Below, in pieces: positions 21,913-33,684 of a DNA stretch of 64,000 nucleotides. Each line of letters starts with the position of its first letter. The stretch's first letter is position 1. The position numbers were made by a program, and so were the translations under genes. The stretch comes from Cordia subcordata (taxonomy: Eukaryota; Streptophyta; Magnoliopsida; Boraginales; Cordiaceae). The DNA is taken from positions 9,721,001 to 9,785,000 of the forward strand of contig JAPTOF010000002.1 of assembly GCA_028554755.1 (NCBI GenBank). Direction: 5' to 3'. A model generated the notes under the pieces. The model did not search any database and was not told the origin of the DNA. It saw only the letters and a program-made list of their open reading frames with translations.

Positions 21913-22309
21913 CTAAACAACATAGAAGTTCTATCCCTTTTACTGCATCTGGGTTCACCAATCGTAGCCTCTACATTTGAAGGGTAAAGAGTTTTCCCAG
22001 TTCATAAGAACTTGGCTCTTGTGACTCTTTATACAAAGATGTCGTCTTAAAAAACTAAATATTTCATAACTCAAAGACTATATTCCCATGAATGTCAGAT
22101 GCTTCTGACTTGTGTACATAAAATCTATATGCAGCATTGATCTGTGCATACCTAATGAAATGCAATTAACTGTCTTTGGTGTTCTTTGACCACTATAGGA
22201 GTTGGAACTTCTACCTTAGCTAAACGTCTCATAACCTTAGATATTTGCAAGAAGGTGGTAGGCCTTTTTCATGACTTATACGAAGTCTTTCCCAATTATT
22301 TGTAGGGTA

Positions 22310-22800
22310 CTTTATGTAAACCATGATTTGTGGTTAAAACCACTTCCCTTCACAAGTTCTAAGGTAATCTCAAATTTATCAACAAGGCATTCATCATTTA
22401 TTTGAGAGTTCTATTTTCTATGTACATCAATACCATTTTGTTATAGAGAATAAAGAGCCTATGGTTTTGTTTATTATCCCTTGTTCAGCATAATATGTTC
22501 TTAAGGGATGTACATATTCTCTACCCTTATCATTTCTCAAAGTTCTAATCTTCTTGCCTAGTTGATTTTCAACCTCAGCTTGGTATTGTTTAAAGACATC
22601 TAAAGCTTCATCTTTGGTCCTAAACTGGTACATAAAACAATGCCTTGTGCAGTCGTCGATAAAAGTATAAAATACTTTTTACTACTTATAGTTTGCACAA
22701 ATTTTAAGTCACCGTGGATTAACTCAAGGCTTTGGAATCCTCTTTACTGGTTTGAAAGTAGTTCTACTTAATTTTGATTCCACCGAAACTTCACATTACT
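22310..22800 (-). pseudogene. Copia-2 integrase remnant
   Basis: The minus strand encodes RTKDEALDVFKQYQAEVENQ, then LGKKIRTLRNDKGREYVHPL, the standard Copia integrase core around the second catalytic aspartate. Upstream, frame-shifted sequence gives DLKFVQTISSKKYFI. It has stops and shifts and is not functional. Confidence 0.85.
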
Positions 22801-22984
22801 ATGATTGAAAAATCCACTCTATGGATTAGACCTATTTTCACAAGTTTATTTAAGGAATCAAAATTCATAAGTCTCAATATTTCTTACCATAAAGAGGAGA
22901 CCATAGTCTTTTACTCCAAGGGATGAATAGATGAAATGATAATGTTTATAACCTTCTTACCACAAGTGCATATGTAATGCAAGC

Positions 22985-23940
22985 CATTACAATCTCCAAT
23001 GTTCTTTCTATTCAAGTACTCTAACCACATAAGCCATAACCATAAGTTATTAGCCCTTCAAAATTATAAGCCATAAATGCATTATAATTACAAGCCATAA
23101 CTCCAAGCCATCATTGCTTAATTAATTATGGTCATCATGGGCTTATGATTATGGTAATCAATTACTTTTATGTAGTATTGAATGAAGCTCATCATGTCTA
23201 CGCTCTTTTTACATTTGTGTTACAAACATCTTTCACAAAAAAAAATGATGATAAAGATAGCCATCCAAAAATATATTTTACACACCTTTGTCGTCAAATT
23301 TCTCATTCCCAATTCATCTGTTTCCATAGGAATCATATACACTCAATTATTCATACAACCTCTAATAGAAGTAACAAAAAATATTTTTCACTTCTAAGTT
23401 GCATGCACTACGAGTGACAAAAACCCAATTATGACTTATTTCACATCTCATATGAGAACCAATATCAATTTAGGAGTTCACTCAAAATTGATTAGTTTGT
23501 GTCACAATTTACTTTTCCCAAGTGGTCCCAAAGCAACCTTTTGCTAACAAAATTTACATCAGCCACAAGGAAAATTAAATTTTTCCTTCCTTCTAAACTT
23601 AATTTCGATATTAAGTTTGTTAGAGTTTCTTCATTGTACACATTATAGCTTCACAAAAACAATAATAAGTTTTGGTTCTTGAGAATATAACTCATACTAA
23701 CTAGTTAGAAGAGACACATGAATAATATTCTCCATAATATTATTCAGATAGTAATCTCACCAAAATAATGTTCTCAATAATAATATTTTTAATCATAAAT
23801 AATCACAATGACATTTGATTGAAATAATACTCTCAGAAATATTATTTTATGTACAGATAATATTTTCAATAATATTATTCTTCCCAAAATAAGATAACAT
23901 TATCAACAATATTATCTACTAGCCAAAGGCTTACAAATTT
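22985..23940. repeat. AT-rich part of Copia-2 with short AAGCCATA and AATATTAT repeats
   Basis: About six AAGCCATA words lie between about 22980 and 23115, and many imperfect AATATTAT/ATAATATT words lie at 23715-23920. No reliable protein signature remains; gag and protease would be expected here. A possible gag start (MSGNYGNVQIDKVGN) occurs on the minus strand at 24466 but meets a stop after 18 codons. Confidence 0.5.
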
Positions 23941-24544
23941 GGCTCAAAGGCCAAGACCTGGAGGCTTTGATCTTTTAATAAGATCTAACTTTAGCCTTAG
24001 GGTCCTTATAGTCACTCCGGACATTGAGTAGATTTTATACAACTCGTCATCCAAAGAGTGACAAAGTCACCATCTTTCCACTTGAGATATGCCTCTATGG
24101 CTTCCATGTCTTGTTATCCAAGTAGTGGACAAGTCCCAAGGAGGTTAAATGACGTAACATCCAATTTTACCAACTCCTAAACCTCTTGCCTGAGAATATC
24201 CAAGATCTAGGCTCATAAGCTCATCAAATGGACCAATACTGATTTAATAGTCTTCATTTTTTTGCCACAGTCCAATATATCTATGAAGTTATATTATCTC
24301 GACTAACTCCATTACTGGAACAAATCATTGGCATAATGCCAACATTTCCCGTAACTCCAATTAGGGTAATAATTTGGGAATTTCCTAAAATTCCATTTTG
24401 AACAATCACCATTTAGAGGCTATTTCCAACTTTATCAATTTGTACATTTCCATAGTTTCCAGACATTTTGTCTTAAAGAGTCAAAGAAAATAAAAATTCT
24501 GCACTCAAAGAAGCAACCATGTTAGTAATTTAAATCCCTTAAGT

Positions 24545-25351
24545 TGTTAGGAAATAGTGTGTAAATACTGAAAATACAGAATACAGATAAAGAAACTAAA
24601 TTAGAGATACAAAATAAAGATATAATTGAAAATAGCCAAGGTTCATAAACGATATCCTTAAGAGATTTATGCCCCTTCAACCGGTGCTAAAATGGTGTAT
24701 GGCGTATCCCTCCAAAGATACAATGACTATATACCTCTTGACGTTGGTAGCACTTCTACGACAAGGACTTGCGAATTGGTAAGTAAGAACTCTCCCCATA
24801 GAAATGTACTATATGAAAATGAAAATGCTCATGCTACTAGAACTTTTTCTCCTATTGCTTTACTAGAATGGATGGATATATATAATGGTGGCATGATCAG
24901 CTGCATTCAATTCAGGGATTAAGGCTAAGAAATGTAACTGCATGATCAGCTGCATTCAATTCAGGGATTAAGGCTAAGAAATGTAACGGTTGAAACCGTT
25001 CCCCATAATATGCCATAACTCCTAGGCATTAACACCAACATTAGTGGAGAATTTTGTGACCACCATTGTCATAACTCTTGGGCTTTAATCCAGGTTTAAA
25101 TGGCTTTAAGTTACAAACAATTTTGGGTTTTAGTTCATGTATACCCTTATAAGGTGAATAAAATTCTGCAACCAAATTAGTTAAAATCCCAACTTTGACT
25201 GCTAATTTCTCATTCACCACAAGTCCATTTTTGACATAAAAGTACCACGCTCATTACTTGAAACAAAACCGACATATTAGATGAGCAGGACTTGAACCAA
25301 ATTAGAGTCAAAATGGGTTTTACATCTATGTCAAAAATCATAATTCTCACA
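24545..25351 (-). repeat. Copia-2 5' LTR
   Basis: 807 bp, starting TGTTAGGAAATAGTGTG and ending ATTCTCACA on the plus strand. It is longer than its partner because of a 49-bp tandem duplication (24891-24939 and 24940-24988) and an extra segment with a repeated CATAACTC(C/T)(T/A)(G/T)GG word near 25014-25085. Confidence 0.92.
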
Positions 25352-25356
25352 CAAAA
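25352..25356. repeat. target-site duplication CAAAA, right
   Basis: It pairs with 17947-17951 around Copia-2; ZRK-d coding sequence continues directly after it. Confidence 0.9.
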
Positions 25357-25444
25357 CACTTCCATTCCCCAAAAATTGCGGGCTTATGTTTTCATCTTGC
25401 TGCTTTTTCTTAAAGAATGATCTGATTCCTCTTTTCCGACCCAT
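25357..25444 (-). pseudogene. ZRK-d 5' part: first ~30 codons
   Basis: The minus strand reads MGRKRGIRSFFKKKQQDENI and then SPQFLGNGSVL up to the Copia-2 target site. It matches the N-termini of ZRK-a and ZRK-b. Together with 16914-17951 it covers one ZRK gene split between codons about 31 and 33. The third residue is Arg instead of Cys, so the MGC acylation signal is lost. Confidence 0.88.
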
Positions 25445-26589
25445 TGCCAGCTACTGGAAGATTAACAAGTCGATTATGTATCAAGAGATATTACAAGACA
25501 AAGCAAGATATCTATTTGCTTCTGTTAGTAGAATCATATGCAGCACGAAGGATGCACATGTTAGTAATCATTGGGAAGGCATCAAAACAAAGACGCGTAG
25601 AAGACTTGACTTACTTTTAGTTTGTCATTTTCAACACCAGAAAGGCATGTTCCAAGAATGGTCCACAGCAGCTGCCCGGAAACTTTATGGTTGACTTCAC
25701 TCCTGGTGTCCAAATTTGCTGCCCTTCAAGTTTTCTGATCTCCAACTTTGGCCCCTCAAATTTTCTTTTGGATAAATCACATCCATAATTTTATATCTTT
25801 GCGTACTTTGATATTATATTTCTTATCTTTAAAATGGCCATAACAGTATCTATTTTTCTCAAAATAGACAGAATTAGCATTTGATATGTGCGTGATCCTT
25901 TTTCTCCATTCCACATGTATCTAATCCCATCTATTTCTAAAAGGTTTTGAGCTTATAGAAAGGATTATATGTGCCAAATTGCCTTTTAGAAAGGATTAAG
26001 AGAATAAATTGTTCACTGAATTTCAGGTAAAACTTCTGGTCATTTTTTTAAGGGGATCATAGATTTGGACATCCACAATTAGAAATTGGAGCTCCTGACA
26101 TAATTGCTGCTCCAGGGCAGATTCCAAGTAAGGCCAAAAATGGTATTCCATTGCATAGAGGATTTTCCTTCAAAAATCGTAAACAAAGTTAAAAACCAAC
26201 GAGGCCGTGGAGAGACTTTCAAATTCACAGGGATTTATTAGATAGTTAAACACATTTGAATGTCTAGTAAGATAGCTTGTGGTGATAGATATGAATATGT
26301 TACACATTTTCATGAAAATGAGATATAAATCTTGCTGAAGTATAAAAGCTTCTTACATAGAAATCTATACATGCCTTATGTTGTTGATGTTGGAGCAGAC
26401 TCTGATCAATATAAGATATTAGTGATAGGGAAACATCAAACTTGATTGATAATATAAAGGAAAACAAAAAAAGGAATGAATTTGTACAAAGAATTTCACA
26501 ATTTCTTACACTTAAATATGTGCATATACGCCTTTGTAATTGGTTTTGTGTGTCATTCCAAGAATTCAGACGCTGCAAATGTTTGGCTG
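25445..26589. other. ZRK-d 5' flank and TCHQD 3' flank
   Basis: Bases 25445-25700 are the conserved ZRK upstream block. Bases about 25775-25990 carry a dispersed repeat whose core, around GATCCTTTTTCTCCATT, recurs at 39880-39950. The last 150 bases are the TCHQD 3' flank, copied at 14486-14640. No gene is seen. Confidence 0.6.
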
Positions 26590-27686
26590 TCAATATTTCC
26601 TGAGTATGCTTCTGATCTGTACAAAGCACCATGTTTTCAACAGCGTTTTTTGACGACGCCAACCATCAAAGTATCTCCCTATCACCTTCTTATAACTAGG
26701 CCTCCTGCGCACCAGATTCCAGTACTCAGCTATGTTTGGCCGACTACTAATGTACTTCTCTTTCAAGTTCAGGAGGATGATTCGGCTCAATACAGGAATG
26801 AGCACAGCATCTGCTAAAGTGAACTCTTCCCCAACTAGATATGACGTTTGACCAAGTCTGATCTCGACTTCATCAAGAAGGCTAATCAGATGTTCCTCAC
26901 TCCGTCTCAAAACTTCTAGATTCCTCAACTTCTCTTCTCTTTCATAAGCTTCTCTCAGCTTGAGGTGGTATGCAGTTGCAAGGTCCGGAGAGTCCGCCAT
27001 CCGTGCAATTATCACGCGCCTTAAGAATTTAGAGACGAATTTGCGATACTTCACAGGGATATGAAAGAGGGTGAAATACGCGTGGTCCCACTCCTGAATT
27101 TTGTTCACCCATTCAACAACTTCGCTGCTGCTAAGAGAGAGATCGCCCGCCCCAGAAGATACGACCGCAATTCTTTCTATATACCTGCGCAACTCTTGCA
27201 CCTATAAACTGTTCTAGTTCTAGTACATAATCATCAGTGATAAGCAGGAAACATATGCTTATTTGATTTGATAGCCGAAGGATTTGCCTGCTTATAAACT
27301 TATCTTGCTTTCTTATGAAAGATAATAGATTAACACATTGGCAGATCAAAAGGGAAAAAACGATTATCCATCCTAATTCGTACAATTCTACACTCTTTTC
27401 CCAACCGCTAGCTGCTCCAGATGCAACTTTAACTGTAAAATGAAATAGTAATTTCATAAATAAAGATGAACACATACCGAATGATCTGTATAGTATCATA
27501 TATGATGTGGGCCCCGTTCTGGAAAACAGGAAGTTTAGCACTTGGATTCATCCGGAAGAAATAGGGATCTACGTTCTTGCCCGTGATGGGGTTGACATGA
27601 TGCGATGTATAATCGATGTCCTTCTCTTCCAATGCAAGTCTCACCTTCTGGCTATTCAAGGAAAAGGGATGATGATATAGCTGCAT
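26590..27686 (-). CDS. TCHQD: TCHQD-type glutathione S-transferase
   Basis: There are two exons: 27478-27686 and 26590-27184, joined by a GT-AG intron (CG|GTATGTG ... GCGCAG|G), giving 267 aa. Arabidopsis TCHQD (At1g77290), as I recall it, is about the same length and closely similar. The N-terminus MQLYHHPFSLNSQKVRLALE is the thioredoxin-like domain with the putative catalytic serine region. KLPVFQNGAHIIYDTIQIIR carries the conserved cis-proline and the E/D-T segment that bind glutathione. The C-terminal helical domain includes VEWVNKIQEWD, FVSKFLRRVIIARMADSP, EEFTLADAVLIPVLSR and the conserved end RPSYKKVIGRYFDGW. The TCHQD class is named after bacterial tetrachlorohydroquinone dehalogenase; its plant substrate is not well defined, and I infer only a GST-like thiol chemistry. 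Its 3' flank seeded the duplicated ZRK block. Confidence 0.93.
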
Positions 27687-29299
27687 AATGTTGTCAACAT
27701 CAACTACTGGATATTGGTATCGCTATTAAAACTCCAGGACTGCTCAACCTGCAATTGTTTGCAATTTAAGTGGACTTGGTATGCCGCTGAAAATCTAGTC
27801 TACTGACCGATATAAATTGGTTACTGTAGCCAAGCAAGACAATTGAATCAGCAGACCAGAAAGTCAAAAGATATATATACATCTCTGGATCATGGAAATT
27901 ATCAGAGATGCAGAAAATCTATTCATATCATCTTCACCAATGATGAAGCATAGTTTATTCTGTCATAAAGCGAAAGCAAGAAGATAAGGTATTTTAAGAT
28001 GTAGTTGCAATTGATGGTTATATACATAGCCTGATTTGTGCGTGTAGTCTCTCAACAACTATCTTTATATTGTTTGATATGAGATATGTGCAAAATGTGT
28101 ACCATAATTAAATTGAAAACACTGAGAGATAAATAACAAAAAAATTACGTCAAGGAAAGAGGCATCCCCTGTAACAATGAAAAGCCATTACTAAAAGTAA
28201 AAACCACGCTGCTTAGGCCACAAGTGTATATCACAAGCCCGGCTATAGCTCGAAAACCAACATCACCAGTAAGTCTATATCAGATTCTCGTAAGAAACAT
28301 ATTGACCCGAAAGATAAAACTGACCACACAACATGAGATCATCATATTATCCGGGTATAAACAAACACTAGGACATTTTTTTTTTTTTCAATAGGTATTT
28401 GGCTAGCTTTCAAGAAAACTGAAACCGTAAAAAATGTTGTACGTCAGAAATTTTAAATTTTTAAAAAAAACACGTCTTCAAAAGAAGTTGTATAAAAGTG
28501 CTTTTAAAAAAAGGACATTCCGAACGAGCCTAGAATCGCTGCAAAGTCATTTGATGATTAAAATTTACTGATGGGTCTGCAATCAAGTGACACAGACTTT
28601 GGGCTCATGCTTTAATTAGTTTGCAGACATCCCCATCTTAAAAGCATATCAAATATTTTAACTATCGATTTTCAAACATTGACATATGTAAACGTGTAGA
28701 TGCAACAGTTTAAAAATTAAACCAGAATCGATGAGTTTTTCATTTCCGAGTTTTTCTTCCTTCCATTAAAGTTCACCAATACTAGGCTTAAAGTTAATGA
28801 TAACGCAAACCATAGACCACATACCATAACAAAATGCAAACCACCAAATCAGCAACAAGAAAAGAAAAAAAAAATCCCAGAAAATAAATATTCAACAAAA
28901 GTAGGCATAAGTACTCAACAAATAAATTAAAACTAAACCAGAAAGAAAAAAACCTTTAAATAGAAATACAAGGGCAATGTTTCAAGACATACACTGAAAA
29001 CCTTGAGAAGACAAGAGTTTGAGGCAAGCTCTTTGTGGGTGGTTTCCGCGTACACAAGTGAACCCAAGAATATTAAAAGTAGCTTAGCAGAAAAAAGAAA
29101 GAGATTAAACAGAATAATAAAAGCCCCCTTTATTATGTGGATTCTGATGCTGATTCTGACGAAAAGGCTTTCAAAGCGTTCCTTATTGTACAGAAAGACA
29201 GAAGAACAACTAACAACCTTAAATAGAAGAGTTTCGGTTTCTTTTCATGATATTTCTTTTTTCTTTTTTTCCGAAAAAGGGTTAAATTAACTATAAGAT

Positions 29300-29470
29300 A
29301 AATATCCCACCCCTCTTTTCTTCTTCCGACAAGGGGATCACCTATCTTAAAATCTCGTCAATAATGAAATAATCGATAAAAAAAAAAAGTCAAGATTAAA
29401 ATTACAAGTCAATCTGCATTACCATTAACTTTCGAGATACTGATGTGAAGCAAGCTTCTGCAGTCTTCGC
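29300..29470. repeat. imperfect repeat, copy 1 (partner 31790-31970)
   Basis: Shares an ordered series of words with 31790-31970: CACCCCTCTT, CCGAxAA, AAAATCTC, ATGAAATAATCG, AAAAGTCAA, TTAACTT and a CTTC-rich end. It is diverged and about 2.5 kb from its partner. Confidence 0.6.
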
Positions 29471-31550
29471 AGTCTATTGATTAAATATTAATTTCAATTT
29501 ATTTCCTTAACTTTCAGTTTTTATTGTTTCCTTTTTTAGCAAATTTTATCATTTCCTTTTCAGTTTTAGGGAGAACTTCTCTATATATATTGTTGTAAGA
29601 AAACCTGCTGGGCATTCTTTAACATCTCCACTAAAATAAAAGGAATCAAATAAAAAGAATTACATTTTTTGGGGCACCATTCATTCATGGTTCTTCTACA
29701 TAAATGAATAGTACTTAAAAATGATAATATTGTAATAAATAAATTTTAAAAAAAAGGGCTTGATTGTTAATGAAAATTTATATAATATTTGTAATGAAAA
29801 ATTTATAATTTTTATATTTATCATGGTAAAATTATAATTCTATATTTACTCTATTTTTTCTTTTTTCCTTCCCTAGCAAAATGATTTGTTCTTTCTTTTC
29901 GTATTTCTTTGTTAATTATGTCTTCCAATTTTATTTGGGATAGAAATTGGTTTAAATTTTATTGAGTTTTAGAATAAAAAAAATTTGATAGGGTATTAAA
30001 TGTCATAAAGATTACATCAGATTAAGAGAATTAGTTTGAGTTTTTAAGCTCAAATTTTTAAATTTTTATTATTTAAATAAAAAAAACTATTCGATTAGAT
30101 AATTTTATATCTAATGTATCTCTTTTTCCTTTCTTTCTCCATCAAAATGTTGTGCAATCTCTTTTTTATTTCTACACATCACACTTTTTCACTTGATTTT
30201 TAATTTTTTTTTCCTTTTCAAGACAAAAAACTACACGATCGGGTTAGAGATGAGATTTTGATTGGATTTTTTAGTTCAAATATTTGATGAAAACTATTAA
30301 ATTAAACATTTAAAATCATAAAACTTAAGTATTTTTGGATGTTTGGGCATTAGGTTGTCTAAATTCAAGTTTTGATTTTCATTTTTGTTATTTATTAAAT
30401 ATATTATGCTAATTTAGACTAGATTTAAAAAGTGCATAGATATGTTATTTTTAAAAAAAATTAACTTTTTTTTATTCCAGAGAAGCCAAAGGCTTATTAC
30501 ATATTAGATGTAACTAATAAGAATCAATTCCAAGACTGCTCATACTAAAGTTGAGAGATATATCACTAGATCATTAGTCATAGATTTCTTAAATTGTAGT
30601 ATGCTACTTTATACTATATCTAAAAATAGATTTCGGTGCTCAAATAAGAGTGGGAATTGACTCAAATCTTTGAATTTTCAAGTTTAGAATTTTGATTTTC
30701 AAAAGCAAAAATAAACTATTCAGTTAGGTAATAGAAATTATAAAACCCGATCATAATGTAAATATCCTAGGTTTTGGTGTTCGAGTTTCTCGTTATCTTT
30801 TTTTCTTGTATATTTTTTATTTTCCGTTAAAGCGTATTGTGCTAATTGAGAATAAAATTAAAAAAATGAAAAAACTAAAGAAAATCAAATAATTGCAAAA
30901 TCATCTCAAATGATATCAATGTACTTATGAAAAAAAAATTAAAGAAATAACTTTTCAATCCGATTTCTATATAAATTTTACATATGAAATTCCAATTTAT
31001 TAGATCGAGTAAAGTTCAAAAGAGAATTTTGATATTTCAACCCTTATATTTACCCATCTCCTCTCTAATCCTACAAATTCTTTTTCATTTTACAATCAAT
31101 CTTATGTTAAATTTGTCAAAATAATAAAGAGGTAAAATTAACAATTTCTCGAATTCAATTTTTACAAAGAGAAGTGTAAAGCAACTTATTTGGCTCTTTA
31201 CAAGACTGCTGAATTTTCTAATAACTATTTATTATATAATTTAAATTTTATATTATAGTGACATTAGACAATATAGTTGTACCTTGCACGGCATTAATTT
31301 GCTAGTAATTTCAAAATTTCCTTGTATTAACAGAAATTGTCTTCTCTCTCTAGTTCTCAAAACGTTCTCAAAATTGTGGTTTGCCGCGTCAACGCCCATT
31401 CACGTTGTTCGTCGACTAAAACTTGCTAAAAAAAGGAAACAATACAACTTGCTAGTTAATTAAATAAATTAAAATTAATATTAAATCAAATCAATCGCGA
31501 TGACTGCAGCATATTGAAGCTTAATCCACACTATACAGTCGGATCAAGAC

Positions 31551-31792
31551 CCTCTTGTATCAAGGTTTTTCTCATATTGATATGAAATGATCATTTCAAT
31601 CATTCATGCATTGAGTAAAGTTATATCAACTATTCATATAAGACAAACTCCTAAAAAAGTGAATTATGAGAGGAAAAAAGTTAAAAAAAAGTAACATGAA
31701 TGGTTGAAATGTTTTTATCCACCTATAAATGGTCAAGCTTTTCCTCATATTAATACGAGAAGTGTTGATACGAGAAAATCTTAATCTCATAT
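31551..31792. mobile_element. inverted-repeat element, MITE-like
   Basis: The outer arms pair imperfectly: CTTGTATCAAGGTTTTTCTC on the left against TTTTCTCGTATCAACACTTC read from the right. The inner arms CATTTCAATCATTCATG (about 31592) and CATGAATGGTTGAAATG (about 31694) are nearly perfect inverted repeats. There is no coding capacity. A target-site duplication was not settled, so the superfamily is unknown. Confidence 0.5.
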
Positions 31793-31970
31793 AATCACAC
31801 CCCTCTTATCTTTCTCCGATAAAATGATCAGCCATCCAAAAATCTCAGCAAGGATGAAATAATCGGCAAAAAAGTCAAAAATTGCAGTTAACGAATGAAT
31901 TTATATTCTATTAACTTCTCCATGAACGAGCTTCACAAAATAACCGCTTCAGCAGTTGAGGTCCAGCAAG
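31790..31970. repeat. imperfect repeat, copy 2 (partner 29300-29470)
   Basis: Partner of 29300-29470; see that entry for the shared words. It begins where the inverted-repeat element ends. Confidence 0.6.
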
Positions 31971-32407
31971 GATTAAGTTTATTTCGTGTTTTGTTATGTC
32001 ATGGCCTATGGGAAGTGAGTGCGTACCGTTCCAAAGATTTTGCGAGTCAAACGTGGGAGGTTGGAAACAATGGTCGACTGGTGGTACCCACCACTACCAT
32101 CACTCTTCAGTGTAAAGTGTACTTTTCACGTCGTTGTCTATGGAAACGTGTGTCCACTTTTTTCCTCTTCTCTAGTTTCTTATACTCTTTTTCTTTTTCC
32201 CCAATCTTTCCTCCAATTCTTTTCTTCGACCATTATCCTAACTCTTTTCTTTTTTTTTTTTTTTTGTCGGAAAACTCTTTTCTTTTTTATATGCTAAGTA
32301 AATAGGTGATTGCATTAACTCGAAAGTATGGGCTCGTAATATATAGGTTTTCTTGAAAACACCTTTTTTGAACTTTTGATAAGAATGTTTCCTTCGCAGA
32401 AGTTCAA

Positions 32408-32757
32408 GGACTTAATTTGGATTATTTATTTTAAAAGCGTTTTTTATAATTTTTCAAGTGAAATGTTGTTTTAAAAGTTAAAAATTTTTGTTTTCTGAAA
32501 AAAATTGAATTTAAACTTTTGTTTTTCAAAATTTTAGTTTTTTTTAAAGTAAGCTAAATACTTTAATTGCAAAAGAGTGTGTCCTTTTTTTTTTCTTTCT
32601 ATAAAAGTCAATCCAAACGAGTCTTTAATTTTATTTTTGAAAAAAAGTTGAAATTGAATTTTTTTAGAGTTTTAATTTTTTTTTGAATTTAATCCAAAAT
32701 ACTTTTTGCAAAAAAGATGTTTTTTCGTAAAAAAAAGAAAATAATCCAAACAAGTTC
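32408..32757. mobile_element. degenerate Tourist-like MITE(s)
   Basis: Ends related to the TTTGGATT family: ACTTAATTTGGATTATT on the left and, from the other strand, GAACTTGTTTGGATTATT on the right. An internal GTCAATCCAAACGAGTC at about 32607 suggests two overlapping copies. Boundaries are uncertain. Confidence 0.45.
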
Positions 32758-33675
32758 TATATAAACCTGATGACCTACAATTATTGTAGATATCTAGATG
32801 ACCATGCATGATTTTATTCATCTAAAAATTAAAGTTTAAACTTGTAGAGAGGATACTAATATATATATACTTATTGTGTTAACAAATTTCATTATCAACG
32901 TTCCAAACTCTACAAATGTTCCTAGTAATTGCGCCATTTCTTAATCTTTTCCTATATATTAGTTTTGCTTTAAGTCAGAAATAATGTCAGAAAACAATCA
33001 CTCCTCACGTATTCCTATAGCTAGTGGATTCTTCTATCTTTCTTCTCTCCCCGCCATTCTCATCACCAATCTATTCACACCCATAACCAAAATTCAATCC
33101 TAAATTTGTCTTTCCCTCCGTCTTCTCCACACCTAGAAGTTAAAGTAATGCAAGCAAGCATGGATGTGATGATGGTTGGCAATACATGAAGAATGAGCAT
33201 AACTAGAAGGAAAATTGGGTTTAATCTTGGGGATGGCTTTAAAAATAAATTTGCGACTAGCAAAAGGCGTTTGAAATCTTTCAATAAATAGGGATAGACG
33301 ACGGATTTGCAATAAAATTATTTTATCATAAAATTTAACAATCAGTCAATTTTCCGTCTCTAATTTCTACTATATATTACTAGTAGGGTTTGAACATGTG
33401 GATTGAAGAAGTGTGGGATCATCAGTGATTTTGATGTTGGATGGGATAAGATTCTTGCATGGGCCATTCCTTTTTGTAAGAAAAAGGGAACTTTCAAGCA
33501 AATGGTGGTCGGGTTGTTTTTTCTTTTCTTAATTTCACATGGGTGGAAAAGAAGCAAAAAAAAAAATTTGGACCACTGGCTTATATGGCTTATGCTGAAG
33601 AACCACGTCACAAATTATAAAAATAAAAAATTAATTTTTTATGTTTTAAAAATAAATGATTCAATCGTTTAACCA

Positions 33676-33684
33676 ATTAATTAA
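33676..33684. repeat. 9-bp target-site duplication ATTAATTAA, left
   Basis: The second copy is at 34935-34943. Confidence 0.65.

Larger units (their letters stand above)
17952..25351 (-). mobile_element. Copia-2: degenerate Ty1/copia element inside ZRK-d
   Basis: A 7.4 kb element starting TGTTGG and ending TCTCACA, flanked by a perfect CAAAA repeat, with two LTRs of the same family (17952-18661 and 24545-25351). The coding strand is minus: possible gag, integrase, RT and RNase H remnants follow in Ty1/copia order. All frames are broken. A 1.2 kb solo LTR from another family is nested inside (20689-21912). The solo LTR at 3915-4913 is a relative. No clear primer-binding site for initiator tRNA was seen. 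Confidence 0.93.
27687..33684. other. TCHQD upstream region and gene-poor AT-rich DNA
   Basis: No gene is supported in these 6 kb. Short open frames are low complexity. Visible structure: an imperfect 130-180 bp duplication (about 29300-29470 and 31790-31970), an inverted-repeat element (31551-31792) and degenerate Tourist-like ends around 32408-32757. Elsewhere I see only AT-rich sequence and homopolymer runs. TCHQD promoter elements were not resolved. Confidence 0.5.

Noticed and set aside
33403..33672. 89-aa open frame on the plus strand
   Set aside because: AT-rich, overlapped by an open frame on the other strand, with no conserved features.
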